This document shows positions 20,770 through 30,462 of a stretch of 39,853 nt of DNA, piece by piece. Every line of letters begins with the position of its first letter. The first letter of the stretch is position 1. The position numbers and the translations under genes were made by a program. The DNA comes from an uncultured Pelagibacteraceae bacterium (GTDB lineage Bacteria > Pseudomonadota > Alphaproteobacteria > Pelagibacterales > Pelagibacteraceae). Under the pieces are notes generated by a model, which saw nothing but the letters and a program-made list of their open reading frames with translations, had not been told where the DNA came from and did no database searches. The DNA is taken from the NCBI GenBank assembly GCA_902530455.1, contig CACAAD010000003.1, forward strand, positions 1 to 39,853. Reading direction: 5' to 3'.

Positions 20770-22709
20770 GATAAACACTCCTCGTATTTGTTTTCTTCAT
20801 TATTTGATTCTTTGTTAGCTTTATAAACGTTTTTTGTCACATCTGTTGAAGATCCAGTGTTAACGTTTTCAGCTCTTTGTATTGATTTAGATCTGCAATA
20901 GTACAGACTTTTCAATCCTTTTTTCCAAGCTTGAAAGTGTATTTGATGTAAATCTTTTTTATGTATATCGGCAGGAACAAATACATTTATTGACTGAGCT
21001 TGAGATATGTTTGGTGTTCTGTCTGCTCCTAGTTCTACAATCCATCTTTGATCAATTTCAAAAGCTGTCTTAAAAGTATCTTTTTCAATATCTGTTAAGA
21101 AATCTAAATGTGAAACAGATCCTTGATTAGTCGTGATTGAGGACCAAGTTTCATCGTTATTCTTTCCATGTTTTTCTAAAATTTTAGCCAAATATTTATT
21201 TCTTACGTTAAATGAACCAGATAGAGTTTTGTGTGTGTAACTGTTTGCAGCGATAGGTTCAATTCCGGGAGAAGCCCCTCCACAGATAACAGAAATTGAA
21301 GCAGTTGGAGCTATAGCCGTTTTGTTAGAAAACCTCTCTTTGATACCATACTCTTCGGCATCGGGACAAGAGCCCCTCTCTTCGGCTAATTTTACTGATG
21401 CTTGATCAGCTTTATCTTGTATGTGTTTGAAAATTTTTTGGTTCCATACTTTGCTCATTACTGATCCGAAAGGAATATTTTTTTGTTGAAAAAATGAATG
21501 TAAGCCCATAACTCCTAAACCTACACTTCTTTCTCTAGCCGCAGAATATTTTGCATTGTTAAAACTGTCTGGTGCTCTATTTATAAAATCAGACATTACA
21601 TTATCTAAGAATCTCATTATATCTTCAATAAACATTGTATCGTCTTTCCACTCATCATATGTTTCGATGTTCAAAGAGGATAAACAACAAACAGCTGTTC
21701 TTTCTTTTCCAGCATTATCTATTCCAGTAGGTAATGTGATTTCGCTGCACAAATTAGATGTTTTTACTTTTAATCCAGCAAGTTTGTGATGTTGGGGAAT
21801 TTGTCTATTAACTGTATCAATGAAAACTATATAAGGTTCACCTGTTTCAACTCTAGCGGTTAATAATCTGATCCATAGGTTTCTTGCAGGCATAGTTGAT
21901 TGTACAGTTCCGTCCTTTGGACTTCTGAGTGCCCATTGACCGTCTGTTTCAACTGCTCTCATAAAATCATCTGAAACTAAAACACCGTGATGCAAGTTCA
22001 AAGATCTTCTGTTCACATCACCACCGGTTGGTCTTCTCATTTCAATAAATTCTTCAATTTCTGGATGATCTATTGGAAGATAACATGCTGCAGATCCTCT
22101 TCTCAAAGATCCTTGGCTAATAGCAAGTGTAAGTGAGTCCATGACTTTAATAAAAGGAATGATTCCAGAAGTTTTACCTACTTTACCAATTTTTTCTCCT
22201 ATAGATCTCAAGTTTCCCCAGTAGCTTCCAATACCACCTCCTCTTGCGGCTAGCCAAACATTTTCACTCCAAAGACCAAGTATTCCCTCTAGGCTATCTC
22301 CTGCCTCATTCAAAAAACATGAAATTGGTAAACCTCTTTCAGTTCCACCGTTTGATAATACTGGTGTTGCTGGCATGAACCATAAGTTGCTTATATAGTT
22401 ATATAATCTTTGAGCGTGTAAGTTATCATCAGCGTACACACTTGCTACTCTTGCAAATAGATCTTGAAATGACTCGTTTTGACCTAAATATCTATCTGTT
22501 AATGTTGCTCTACCAAAATCTGTTAGATTAGAGTCTCTAGATCTATCAATTTTAATTGTGATACCTTTGTCATTTTGAAATAATTCAGTATCACCTGATA
22601 AAGAGAATAAATCTGGTTTTTTGGGTCCATTGATAGCCATGTCATTTTGTTTTAACTGGCTTATATTGCCCATAGCTTGTTTTATTGCCAAAGATACGTT
22701 TTTGCTCAT
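20760..22709 (-). CDS. nrdA: Ribonucleotide reductase class I alpha subunit
   Basis: 649 aa; ATPVLSNGGTERGLPISCFLN, GGGIGSYWGNLRS, C-terminal ECLSCQ redox cysteines. Confidence 0.96.
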   Translation of the reverse strand: MSKNVSLAIKQAMGNISQLKQNDMAINGPKKPDLFSLSGDTELFQNDKGITIKIDRSRDSNLTDFGRATLTDRYLGQNESFQDLFARVASVYADDNLHAQRLYNYISNLWFMPATPVLSNGGTERGLPISCFLNEAGDSLEGILGLWSENVWLAARGGGIGSYWGNLRSIGEKIGKVGKTSGIIPFIKVMDSLTLAISQGSLRRGSAACYLPIDHPEIEEFIEMRRPTGGDVNRRSLNLHHGVLVSDDFMRAVETDGQWALRSPKDGTVQSTMPARNLWIRLLTARVETGEPYIVFIDTVNRQIPQHHKLAGLKVKTSNLCSEITLPTGIDNAGKERTAVCCLSSLNIETYDEWKDDTMFIEDIMRFLDNVMSDFINRAPDSFNNAKYSAARERSVGLGVMGLHSFFQQKNIPFGSVMSKVWNQKIFKHIQDKADQASVKLAEERGSCPDAEEYGIKERFSNKTAIAPTASISVICGGASPGIEPIAANSYTHKTLSGSFNVRNKYLAKILEKHGKNNDETWSSITTNQGSVSHLDFLTDIEKDTFKTAFEIDQRWIVELGADRTPNISQAQSINVFVPADIHKKDLHQIHFQAWKKGLKSLYYCRSKSIQRAENVNTGSSTDVTKNVYKANKESNNEENKYEECLSCQ

Positions 22710-22744
22710 AAATTTACTTGTTTTATTGGTTAACTGTTAATAAA

Positions 22745-22791
22745 CAACTATATGTTGTGTTACAGTATTGTTAATATACTATATAACATCT
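22745..22791. promoter_or_regulatory. Putative tandem NrdR boxes upstream of nrdAB
   Basis: Box 1 CAACTATATGTTGTGT (22745-22760) closely fits the NrdR box pattern acaCwAtATaTwGtgt; box 2 ATACTATATAACATCT (22776-22791) matches in its left half; start-to-start spacing is 31 bp (about 3 helical turns). Confidence 0.7.
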
Positions 22792-22896
22792 AAATCAATA
22801 GAACATTATAAGAACATTAAAATATTTTTGCAAGTGGAAAATTGTGTTAGTAAAATATTTAATAACAATGCCTTTAATCTTTAGTATTTATAATCC

Positions 22897-24339
22897 ATGA
22901 AAATCAATCCAAGCGGTTTTAGAGAGTATGATGCGAGGTGGATCTTTGAAAAAGAGATAGATTTAGAGGGAATCACTAATTTAGGAAAAGGCTTAGGTTC
23001 ACAAATCATAAATCGTACAAAAAAAGAAAACCCAAGAATAATCGTTGGTCACGATTATAGATCTTACAGTGAAAAAATTAAAAAAGCTCTTGCTGAAGGT
23101 TTGGCTTCTACTGGGTGTAATGTTGAAGATATAGGATTGTCCCTTTCTCCTATGGTTTATTTTGCTCAATTTAATTTAAAATCTGATGCAATCGCGATGA
23201 TTACAGCTAGTCATAATGAAAATGGATGGACTGGGGTAAAAATGGGTATCGAAAAGGGTTTAACACATGCTCCGGAAGAGATGTCTGAACTGAAAGATAT
23301 AACTTTAAAAAACAAATTTAAATCAGGAAAAGGCAGCATTAAGAAAATTGACAATTTTAAGAATATTTACATGCGAGAATTGATAAAAAAAAATAAAATT
23401 AAAAAAAAAATTAAAGCTGTAGTAGCATGTGGAAATGGAACAGCGGGTATTTTTGCACCAAATATTTTAGAGGGTATAGGTTGTGAAGTAATAAAATTAG
23501 ACTGCGATTTAGATTGGTCTTTTCCGAAATATAACCCTAATCCAGAAGATCTTAAGATGCTTCATGCAATATCTAAAGCGGTAAAAGATAAAAATGCGGA
23601 TATAGGATTTGGTTTTGATGGTGACGGAGATAGATGTGGAGTAATTGACGAAAAAGGCAATGAAATTTTTTCTGATAAAATAGGTTTACTAATTGCTAGG
23701 AACTTGGCACCAAAACATAAGAAATCTAAATTTATTGTAGATGTTAAGTCAACCGGTCTTTACTCAAAAGATAAAGTTTTAGCGGAAAATAATTGTAAGA
23801 CTATTTATTGGAAAACAGGGCATTCGCATATCAAAAGAAAAGTAAATACAGAAAAAGCTTTGGCTGGTTTTGAAAAAAGTGGACATTTCTTTTTTAATCA
23901 ACCTTTAGGATATGGTTATGATGATGGTATTAATTCTGCAATTCAAGTTTGTCTTTTATTAAATGATCAAAATAAAAAAGTTAGCGAGTTAATGAACGAA
24001 TTACCACATACATATCAAACTCCTACTATGGCCCCCTTCTGCAAAGACGAGGAAAAATATAAAGTTGTAAATGAAATGGTTGAAGAAGTTAAAAAGCTTC
24101 AAAAACAAAATGTTAAAATTGACAACCAAACAATTTCTGAAATTTTAACAGTCAATGGAGTGAGATTTTCTTTGGAGGATGGTTCTTGGGGTTTAATCAG
24201 AGCTTCATCTAATAAACCTTCTTTAGTTGTGGTAACAGAAAGCGCAACATCAGAAGAACGTAAAAGGAAAATATTCGAATTTATCGATAGTCTATTACAA
24301 AAGACTGGTAAAATCGGAGAATACGACCAAAAAATTTAA
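22897..24339 (+). CDS. Phosphomannomutase/phosphoglucomutase
   Basis: 480 aa; FREYDARWIF, TASHNENGWTGVKMG, GFGFDGDGDRCGVID. Confidence 0.93.
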   Translation: MKINPSGFREYDARWIFEKEIDLEGITNLGKGLGSQIINRTKKENPRIIVGHDYRSYSEKIKKALAEGLASTGCNVEDIGLSLSPMVYFAQFNLKSDAIAMITASHNENGWTGVKMGIEKGLTHAPEEMSELKDITLKNKFKSGKGSIKKIDNFKNIYMRELIKKNKIKKKIKAVVACGNGTAGIFAPNILEGIGCEVIKLDCDLDWSFPKYNPNPEDLKMLHAISKAVKDKNADIGFGFDGDGDRCGVIDEKGNEIFSDKIGLLIARNLAPKHKKSKFIVDVKSTGLYSKDKVLAENNCKTIYWKTGHSHIKRKVNTEKALAGFEKSGHFFFNQPLGYGYDDGINSAIQVCLLLNDQNKKVSELMNELPHTYQTPTMAPFCKDEEKYKVVNEMVEEVKKLQKQNVKIDNQTISEILTVNGVRFSLEDGSWGLIRASSNKPSLVVVTESATSEERKRKIFEFIDSLLQKTGKIGEYDQKI

Positions 24340-25166
24340 AGGGAAAAATATTCGTAAAGAAATCTAGTTCCTATTACCACTAAAAATAAACCAAAATATT
24401 TTGTCATTTTCTTTTTATTAACTCTATGACTAGTTTTAGCTCCTAATCTAGCCATAAAAGCTGTTATTGGAAAAAATATAAGAAATGCTGGTATATTTAA
24501 AAAGCCTATACTTAGAGGTAACTGAGCATTTAGATATGAACCAGATAATAAAAATCCTACGGCGCCAAAAAAGGCTATAATAAAACCAATGGCTGCCGCA
24601 CTTCCTATCGCTTTATTTATAGGGTAACCAAAGAACTTTAAAATCGGCACATTCATTACTGCTCCTCCTATTCCCATAGGTGCAGATATGAAACCACTTA
24701 CAATTCCTGCTATTATCCTGGATGGCAAACTTATTTTTACATCTAAATTTTCTTCTTTTTCTTTGAGGAATAGTAAATAAAAAGCTAAAATATAAACAAC
24801 AATCGTAAAAAATAAAATCAGAGGTTTTGTTTTTAAACTTGCTGCTAAAATTGTTCCTAAAATAACTCCTGTAGCTACAAATATTCCATAACCTTTAACA
24901 ATGTTGAAATCTACAGCTTTATGTTGATGGTGTGTAATTACAGAAACAATTGAAGTCGGAATTATAATTCCAAATGAAGTACCAACCGCTAAATGCATTA
25001 AATAAGTTGGCTCAATTCCTGAAGTACTAAAAATATAAAACAAAATTGGAACTGTAATTAAGCCGCCACCAATTCCAAATAAACCTGCAGCAAATCCAGC
25101 AGGAATTGCGGTAATTATCATAACAAAAATTAAATAATAAATTTCTGATTGGGGAAGAATATCCAA
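24336..25166 (-). CDS. Sulfite exporter TauE/SafE family membrane protein
   Basis: 276 aa; AGFAAGLFGIGGGLITVP and SAPMGIGGAVMNVP duplicated motifs; about 8 hydrophobic segments. Confidence 0.9.
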   Translation of the reverse strand: MDILPQSEIYYLIFVMIITAIPAGFAAGLFGIGGGLITVPILFYIFSTSGIEPTYLMHLAVGTSFGIIIPTSIVSVITHHQHKAVDFNIVKGYGIFVATGVILGTILAASLKTKPLILFFTIVVYILAFYLLFLKEKEENLDVKISLPSRIIAGIVSGFISAPMGIGGAVMNVPILKFFGYPINKAIGSAAAIGFIIAFFGAVGFLLSGSYLNAQLPLSIGFLNIPAFLIFFPITAFMARLGAKTSHRVNKKKMTKYFGLFLVVIGTRFLYEYFSL

Positions 25167-25168
25167 AA

Positions 25169-26152
25169 TTATCTTTCTAAAGATATAGGGTTTGTTTTTT
25201 TAATCTTATCCATTATATGATTGACCTTTTGTAGGTCTGCATCTCTAATACACATATTTTTTGAAAGATATTGTTTCCAAGTTCTTGATCCGTTTTGACC
25301 ATGAAATAATCCAACAGTATGTCTCATTATATGATTTAGTTGAACACCTTTAGATGTTTGTTCTTGAATGTAAGGAATTAATTTTTCCATAACATCACTT
25401 CTTGAAGGAATATTTTTGTTATTGAATATTTCTTTTTCAATATTGGCTAAAAAATAAGGTGAATGATAAACGGCTCTACCAATCATTGCGCCATCAACTT
25501 TTATTAAATGTTTTTTTATATCTTCAACTGATTTAATTCCACCATTTATAATAATTTCATCATTTTTAAAGTGCTCTTTAAGTTGGTAGACAAATTCATA
25601 TTTTAAAGGTGGTATGTTTAAATTTTCTTTAGGACTTAATTTTTTCAATAATGCTTTTCTTGCGTGAATAATAAATTTTTTTGATCCAGCATCTTTGGTT
25701 GTTTGAATGAAAGATTTCAAAAATTCAAAGTCTTCGATTTCGTTGTAACCAATTCTTGTTTTAATTGTTACTGGTAACTTTGTTGATTTTGCCATAGCTT
25801 CAATACAATTTGCTACTAGGTCTGGTTCTTGCATTAAACACGCACCAAATTTATTTTTTTGAACTTTTTTACTTGGACATCCTAAATTTAAATTAATTTC
25901 ATTGTAACCGTAATCTTCTGAAATTTTACATGCTTCGCTTAGCTCCTCAGGATTTGATCCTCCTATTTGAAGTGTTACTGGATTTGATATCTTATTAAAA
26001 GACAACAGTTTTTTTCTATCGCCTCTTATTATTGCATTTGCAACAATCATTTCTGTATATAAATGAACATTTTTACTAATAAGGCTTAAAAAATAAATTT
26101 CATGCTTATCAGTACAGTCCATCATTGGAGCAACTGAAATTGTTTTATTCAT
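25169..26152 (-). CDS. dusA: tRNA-dihydrouridine synthase A
   Basis: 327 aa; SVAPMMDCTDKH, INLNLGCPSKKVQKNKFGACLM, IINGGIKSVEDI, HTVGLFHGQNGSRTWKQYLS. Confidence 0.95.
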   Translation of the reverse strand: MNKTISVAPMMDCTDKHEIYFLSLISKNVHLYTEMIVANAIIRGDRKKLLSFNKISNPVTLQIGGSNPEELSEACKISEDYGYNEINLNLGCPSKKVQKNKFGACLMQEPDLVANCIEAMAKSTKLPVTIKTRIGYNEIEDFEFLKSFIQTTKDAGSKKFIIHARKALLKKLSPKENLNIPPLKYEFVYQLKEHFKNDEIIINGGIKSVEDIKKHLIKVDGAMIGRAVYHSPYFLANIEKEIFNNKNIPSRSDVMEKLIPYIQEQTSKGVQLNHIMRHTVGLFHGQNGSRTWKQYLSKNMCIRDADLQKVNHIMDKIKKTNPISLER

Positions 26153-26649
26153 TATTTATCTTCTGTATTGTTAATTTCTTCTTTAAGCTCTAAAGGTTCC
26201 TCTTTTTCAGTTTCAATGTCTTCCTGCTTAATTTCAGGTTGTTCAGATTTGAGCTCGGATAATGCTTCTTTAGCTAAATTGCTTGTAGGTTTTTGATCAG
26301 GGGTTCTTCTAGTTCTTTTTGATGGTAAAACAGCTATGCCGCTTTTTGAGACTTGACCTTTGTATATGTTTTCAAAGTCATCATTAACCTCTTCTTCGGT
26401 ATCTTCAAGTTCTTCAACTTCGTCAGGTTCTTTTCTAAGTCTTGTAATAGCATTTTTTTCCAGTTCTTTAATTGATAGTTTTCCATCTCCAATTTCTCTT
26501 AATGCAATAATTGTTTTTTTATCGTTGTCTTCTTCAACGAGCATAGGTGAACCAGAATTTAATTGGGCAGTCCTCTCTTTTGCTAATAGAACAAGATCGT
26601 ATTGATTGTCGATTTTTTCTAAGCAGTCTTCTACGGTAATTCTCGCCAT
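26152..26649 (-). CDS. rpoZ: DNA-directed RNA polymerase omega subunit with extended acidic C-terminal tail
   Basis: 165 aa; [33 protein letters not shown] and [10 protein letters not shown]; residues after about 78 are Glu/Asp/Lys-rich low complexity. Confidence 0.93.
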   Translation of the reverse strand: MARITVEDCLEKIDNQYDLVLLAKERTAQLNSGSPMLVEEDNDKKTIIALREIGDGKLSIKELEKNAITRLRKEPDEVEELEDTEEEVNDDFENIYKGQVSKSGIAVLPSKRTRRTPDQKPTSNLAKEALSELKSEQPEIKQEDIETEKEEPLELKEEINNTEDK

Positions 26650-26694
26650 GATGAAGATTGTTTAGTCAATATATCCTAATAAATCAAGTATATT

Positions 26695-27903
26695 TTATAA
26701 CTTTACTGGCTCAAGTTTTTTTCTAAAAATTATCAATAAAATTAAAGATACAACGATATAAGTTGCACCAATTAAAGCTATTCCCTCAATGGAAAACCCT
26801 CGGTCAATTAATACTCCAAATAAAGCAGTGCCAAAAGCTGTTGAAAATACCATTAGAGCTGTTGTTAAGGCTTTAATACCACCAATAAAATTTACTCCGT
26901 AAATTTCTGCCCAAGTAGAGGAGCCAAGAACATTTGCTAAACCGTTTGTAATTCCTATCAAGCCTAAAAATATAAAAGCACTTAAATCATATTCGAAAAA
27001 TATAAGTGTTATCATTGATAATAGTAAGGGAATATTTACAATTGGGATTAGCTTTCTGCTCGTAAATTTGTCTACTAAAAAACCTGATAAGATAAGTGAT
27101 AATATTGATGTTATTGAATAAAACATAAAAGCTTTTGGAATAACAAATATATTCCATCCTTTTGCTTCTGAAATAAATGATTGATATATAAATATTCCTG
27201 TTATTATCCATGGTCCAGCTAACATATTTAGTGATACAATATAAAATTTGTAATCTTTAATTACTTCTAGACGGGTCCATTGTTTGATTTGATCCTTTTT
27301 GTTGCTAGATAAATCTTCTTCTCTTGAGTCTAACTTAATAGTTTGAATACATTTAAATATAATAATTGGTAATAAAATTATAATAAGTAAAGCTATGCCT
27401 TGCCATACTATTCTCCATGAGTACAAAAGTGTAAGATAGGTAATGAAAACTGGTAAAATAAATTCAGCTGATGATAAACCAAACCATATAGTGCTCAAAG
27501 CCTTTCCTCTAGATTTATCAAAGAATCTTGAAATAGATGTTGTTGATGTATGGCTCATTAATCCTTGGCCAGAGAATCTCATAAGAAATATTCCAATAGC
27601 TAAAAAATAAATATTATTGATAAAAGAAAATAATAAAGAGGAAACTGAGAGTAAAATTACTACAAATAACGAATAATATAATAATTTAAAGTCATCAATT
27701 TTTTTTCCCGCCCAAATTAATAATAAACTTGAACATATTGTAGCTGAGGCATAAATAGTTCCAAATTGTCCGTGTGAGATATCAAGTTCTTTTCTTATTG
27801 GTGCGTTAAACAATCCCAAAAAAAAACTCTGTCCAAAACTTGAAAAAAATGTAAATATAAATCCAAATATTATTACTTTTTTATTAAGAGAGAGATTAAT
27901 CAT
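26695..27903 (-). CDS. MFS transporter
   Basis: 402 aa; about 12 hydrophobic segments; DISHGQFGTIYASATICSSLLLIWAGKKIDDF, MRFSGQGLMSH. Confidence 0.88.
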   Translation of the reverse strand: MINLSLNKKVIIFGFIFTFFSSFGQSFFLGLFNAPIRKELDISHGQFGTIYASATICSSLLLIWAGKKIDDFKLLYYSLFVVILLSVSSLLFSFINNIYFLAIGIFLMRFSGQGLMSHTSTTSISRFFDKSRGKALSTIWFGLSSAEFILPVFITYLTLLYSWRIVWQGIALLIIILLPIIIFKCIQTIKLDSREEDLSSNKKDQIKQWTRLEVIKDYKFYIVSLNMLAGPWIITGIFIYQSFISEAKGWNIFVIPKAFMFYSITSILSLILSGFLVDKFTSRKLIPIVNIPLLLSMITLIFFEYDLSAFIFLGLIGITNGLANVLGSSTWAEIYGVNFIGGIKALTTALMVFSTAFGTALFGVLIDRGFSIEGIALIGATYIVVSLILLIIFRKKLEPVKL

Positions 27904-27905
27904 TT

Positions 27906-28775
27906 ATGAGTTGTAAAGTTTCATTCATAGGCTTAGGTGTAATGGGATACCCTATGGCTGGATTTATATCAAAAGCCGGGCACAATGTAACTGTTTATAA
28001 TAGAACAAAATCTAAAGCTGAAAAATGGATAAAAGAATACAAAGGTAATCTTGTGGAAACGCCAATGGATGCAGCAAAAGATAGCGATTTTATTTTTACA
28101 TGCGTTGGAAATGATAACGATCTTAGAGATGTTACATTGGGTGATAAAGGTTTATATAAAACTGCAAAGAAGAATTCAATTTATATAGACAATACAACTG
28201 CTTCAGCAAATATTGCTCGTGAATTATACAAGGAGGCTAAAGCCAAAGGATTTAATTTTTTGGATGCTCCTATATCAGGTGGACAAGCTGGGGCTGAGGG
28301 TGGAACACTCACTGTAATGGTTGGTGGTGATGAGGTTCCGTTCCAAAAAGCTCAGCCCGTAATAAATTGTTATAGCAAGAAAATTAAACTTTTAGGTCCT
28401 TCGGGAAGTGGGCAGTTAACTAAAATGGTAAATCAAATTTGTATAGCCGGCTTAGTTCAAGGATTGTCGGAGGCAATTAATTTCGGAATGAATGCTGGTT
28501 TAAACATGCACGATGTAATTGAAGTAATTTCAAAAGGTGCCGCTCAATCTTGGCAAATGGATAATAGACATAAGACTATGATAGAAGACAAATTTGATTA
28601 TGGTTTCGCTGTTGATTGGATGAGAAAAGATTTAAAAATTGCAATGGATGAAGCTAAGAAAAACAATTCTCCTTTACCAATAACAAAAATAATAGATGAA
28701 TATTATGCTGAAGTTCAAAAAATGGGTGGACAAAGATGGGATACTTCTAGCTTGATAAAAAGATTTAGAAAATAG
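27906..28775 (+). CDS. 3-hydroxyisobutyrate dehydrogenase-family NAD(P)-dependent oxidoreductase
   Basis: 289 aa; VSFIGLGVMGYPMAG Rossmann motif, FLDAPISGGQAGAEGGTLTVMVGG, catalytic Lys in TKMVNQ. Confidence 0.93.
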   Translation: MSCKVSFIGLGVMGYPMAGFISKAGHNVTVYNRTKSKAEKWIKEYKGNLVETPMDAAKDSDFIFTCVGNDNDLRDVTLGDKGLYKTAKKNSIYIDNTTASANIARELYKEAKAKGFNFLDAPISGGQAGAEGGTLTVMVGGDEVPFQKAQPVINCYSKKIKLLGPSGSGQLTKMVNQICIAGLVQGLSEAINFGMNAGLNMHDVIEVISKGAAQSWQMDNRHKTMIEDKFDYGFAVDWMRKDLKIAMDEAKKNNSPLPITKIIDEYYAEVQKMGGQRWDTSSLIKRFRK

Positions 28776-29386
28776 TGTCAGTAGAAAACGTCAGTTATTA
28801 CGAAGACTTTAATGAGATTGAAAAAAAATTATGGGCATTGCTTATAAGAGCAGTAAATGATCGAAGTTCAGAATTTAGAACACCTGTGTTTATTTGTGGA
28901 GATAAGAACAACTTAGATGGGAGAGTTGTTGTTCTTAGAAAAGCAGATGAGAAAAATTTGTCTCTTCAATTTCATAGTGACATAAGATCAACTAAGATTG
29001 ATGCAATCAAGAAAAATCCTAATAGCTCTCTCTTATTTTATGGAAAAAAAGAAAAAATACAGCTCAGGATGAAAGTAGAAAGTAAATTACATTATAACGA
29101 TGAGATAACAAAAGAATCTTGGGTTAAAACAGGACATATTAGTAGGAAATGTTATTTAGTAACTAATGGCCCAGGTACAAAATCTGAAAAACCAACTTCA
29201 GGATTAGATAATAAGTTTGATAACTTTGATTTTACCAAAGAAGAAAGTGAAGCAGGATACAAAAACTTTTGTGTTATTAAATGTGAAATTAAAAGTATTG
29301 AATGGCTATATCTCGCTGCAAAGGGTCATCGTAGAGCATTAATTGAGTTTCAGGGATCTAAAAAATTTTCTTGGTTAATTCCCTAA
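28775..29386 (+). CDS. Pyridoxamine 5'-phosphate oxidase-like FMN-binding protein (GTG start)
   Basis: 203 aa; GRVVVLRKADEKNLSLQFHSDIRSTKIDAIKKNPNSSLLFY typical of PNPOx-like split barrel. Confidence 0.8.
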   Translation: MSVENVSYYEDFNEIEKKLWALLIRAVNDRSSEFRTPVFICGDKNNLDGRVVVLRKADEKNLSLQFHSDIRSTKIDAIKKNPNSSLLFYGKKEKIQLRMKVESKLHYNDEITKESWVKTGHISRKCYLVTNGPGTKSEKPTSGLDNKFDNFDFTKEESEAGYKNFCVIKCEIKSIEWLYLAAKGHRRALIEFQGSKKFSWLIP

Positions 29387-29887
29387 ATTTTTATATTTTT
29401 TATAATTTTTTACGTAATGTTCTGCGTTTTCTTTGATATGTTTTATCTCTTCATCTGTGACTTGTCTGATTACTTTTCCTGGACTTCCTATAACTAAAGA
29501 TCTTTCAGGAATTTCTTTATTCTCTGTTATTAAGGCATTTGCTCCTATAATTGAATTTTTTCCTATTTTGACTTTGTTGAGAATTGTGCTTCCAATTCCG
29601 ATTAAGCAATCATCTTCAATTATACAACCATGTAACATTACCAAATGTCCTACTGTAACATTTTTACCAATAGTTGCCGGACAACCTGGGTCAGTATGAA
29701 TAACGCTTCCATCTTGTATATTTGAACCCTCGCCTATTGTGATTGGTTCTACATCTCCTCTTAAAGTTGCGTTAAACCAAACGTTCGCATCTTTTTTAAG
29801 GGTTACGTTTCCTATTAGAACTGAATTTGGTGCAAACCAACTTTCTTTGTCTATCTTTGGACTTATATTGTTGAAATTATAAATCAT
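29375..29887 (-). CDS. Gamma-carbonic anhydrase family hexapeptide protein (YrdA-like); internal ATG at 29887 preferred over ORF-track start
   Basis: NVWFNATLRGDVEPITIGEGSNIQDGSVIHTD, VGHLVMLHGC, IGIGSTILN. Confidence 0.92.
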   Translation of the reverse strand: MIYNFNNISPKIDKESWFAPNSVLIGNVTLKKDANVWFNATLRGDVEPITIGEGSNIQDGSVIHTDPGCPATIGKNVTVGHLVMLHGCIIEDDCLIGIGSTILNKVKIGKNSIIGANALITENKEIPERSLVIGSPGKVIRQVTDEEIKHIKENAEHYVKNYKKYKNLGN

Positions 29888-29907
29888 TAATATAATTATA
29901 ATATAAT

Positions 29908-30462
29908 ATGGTCTTGACAAAAACCCCTATTTGTAATTTTGAGGAAAAAGCTCACAATTTTAATCTGAAAGGTGTAGATAATAAATTTTACATGCTGGAT
30001 GATTGTAGAGGGAAGAATGGAACTTTAATCATGTTTATTTGCAATCATTGTCCTTACGTCAAAGCAATAATTAAAGAATTAGTAGAAGATATAAATGAGT
30101 TAAAGAAAAATGGAGTTGAAACAGTCGCAATTATGTCTAATGATACAAAAAATTATCCTGAGGACTCTTTTGAAAATATGTTGTCTTTTTCAAAACTTAA
30201 TTTTTTTGAATTCCCATATCTCTTCGATAATAATCAGGAAATTGCTAAAAAATTTGGTGCAGTATGTACTCCAGATTTTTTTGGTTATAACAAGCTTTTA
30301 AATCTTCAATATAGGGGTAGATTTAGAGAATTAAAAAACCTCACTCCTATAAGAAACGGTCAAAGTGATCTCAAAAAAGCCATGTTAATGATATCTAAAA
30401 CACAAAATGGTCCAAAAGAACAAATACCTAGCATGGGCTGTAACATAAAGTGGATTAAGTAA
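29908..30462 (+). CDS. Thioredoxin-like / peroxiredoxin (AhpC/TSA) family protein
   Basis: 184 aa; LIMFICNHCPYVKAI active site, VAIMSNDTKNYPEDSF. Confidence 0.85.
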   Translation: MVLTKTPICNFEEKAHNFNLKGVDNKFYMLDDCRGKNGTLIMFICNHCPYVKAIIKELVEDINELKKNGVETVAIMSNDTKNYPEDSFENMLSFSKLNFFEFPYLFDNNQEIAKKFGAVCTPDFFGYNKLLNLQYRGRFRELKNLTPIRNGQSDLKKAMLMISKTQNGPKEQIPSMGCNIKWIK

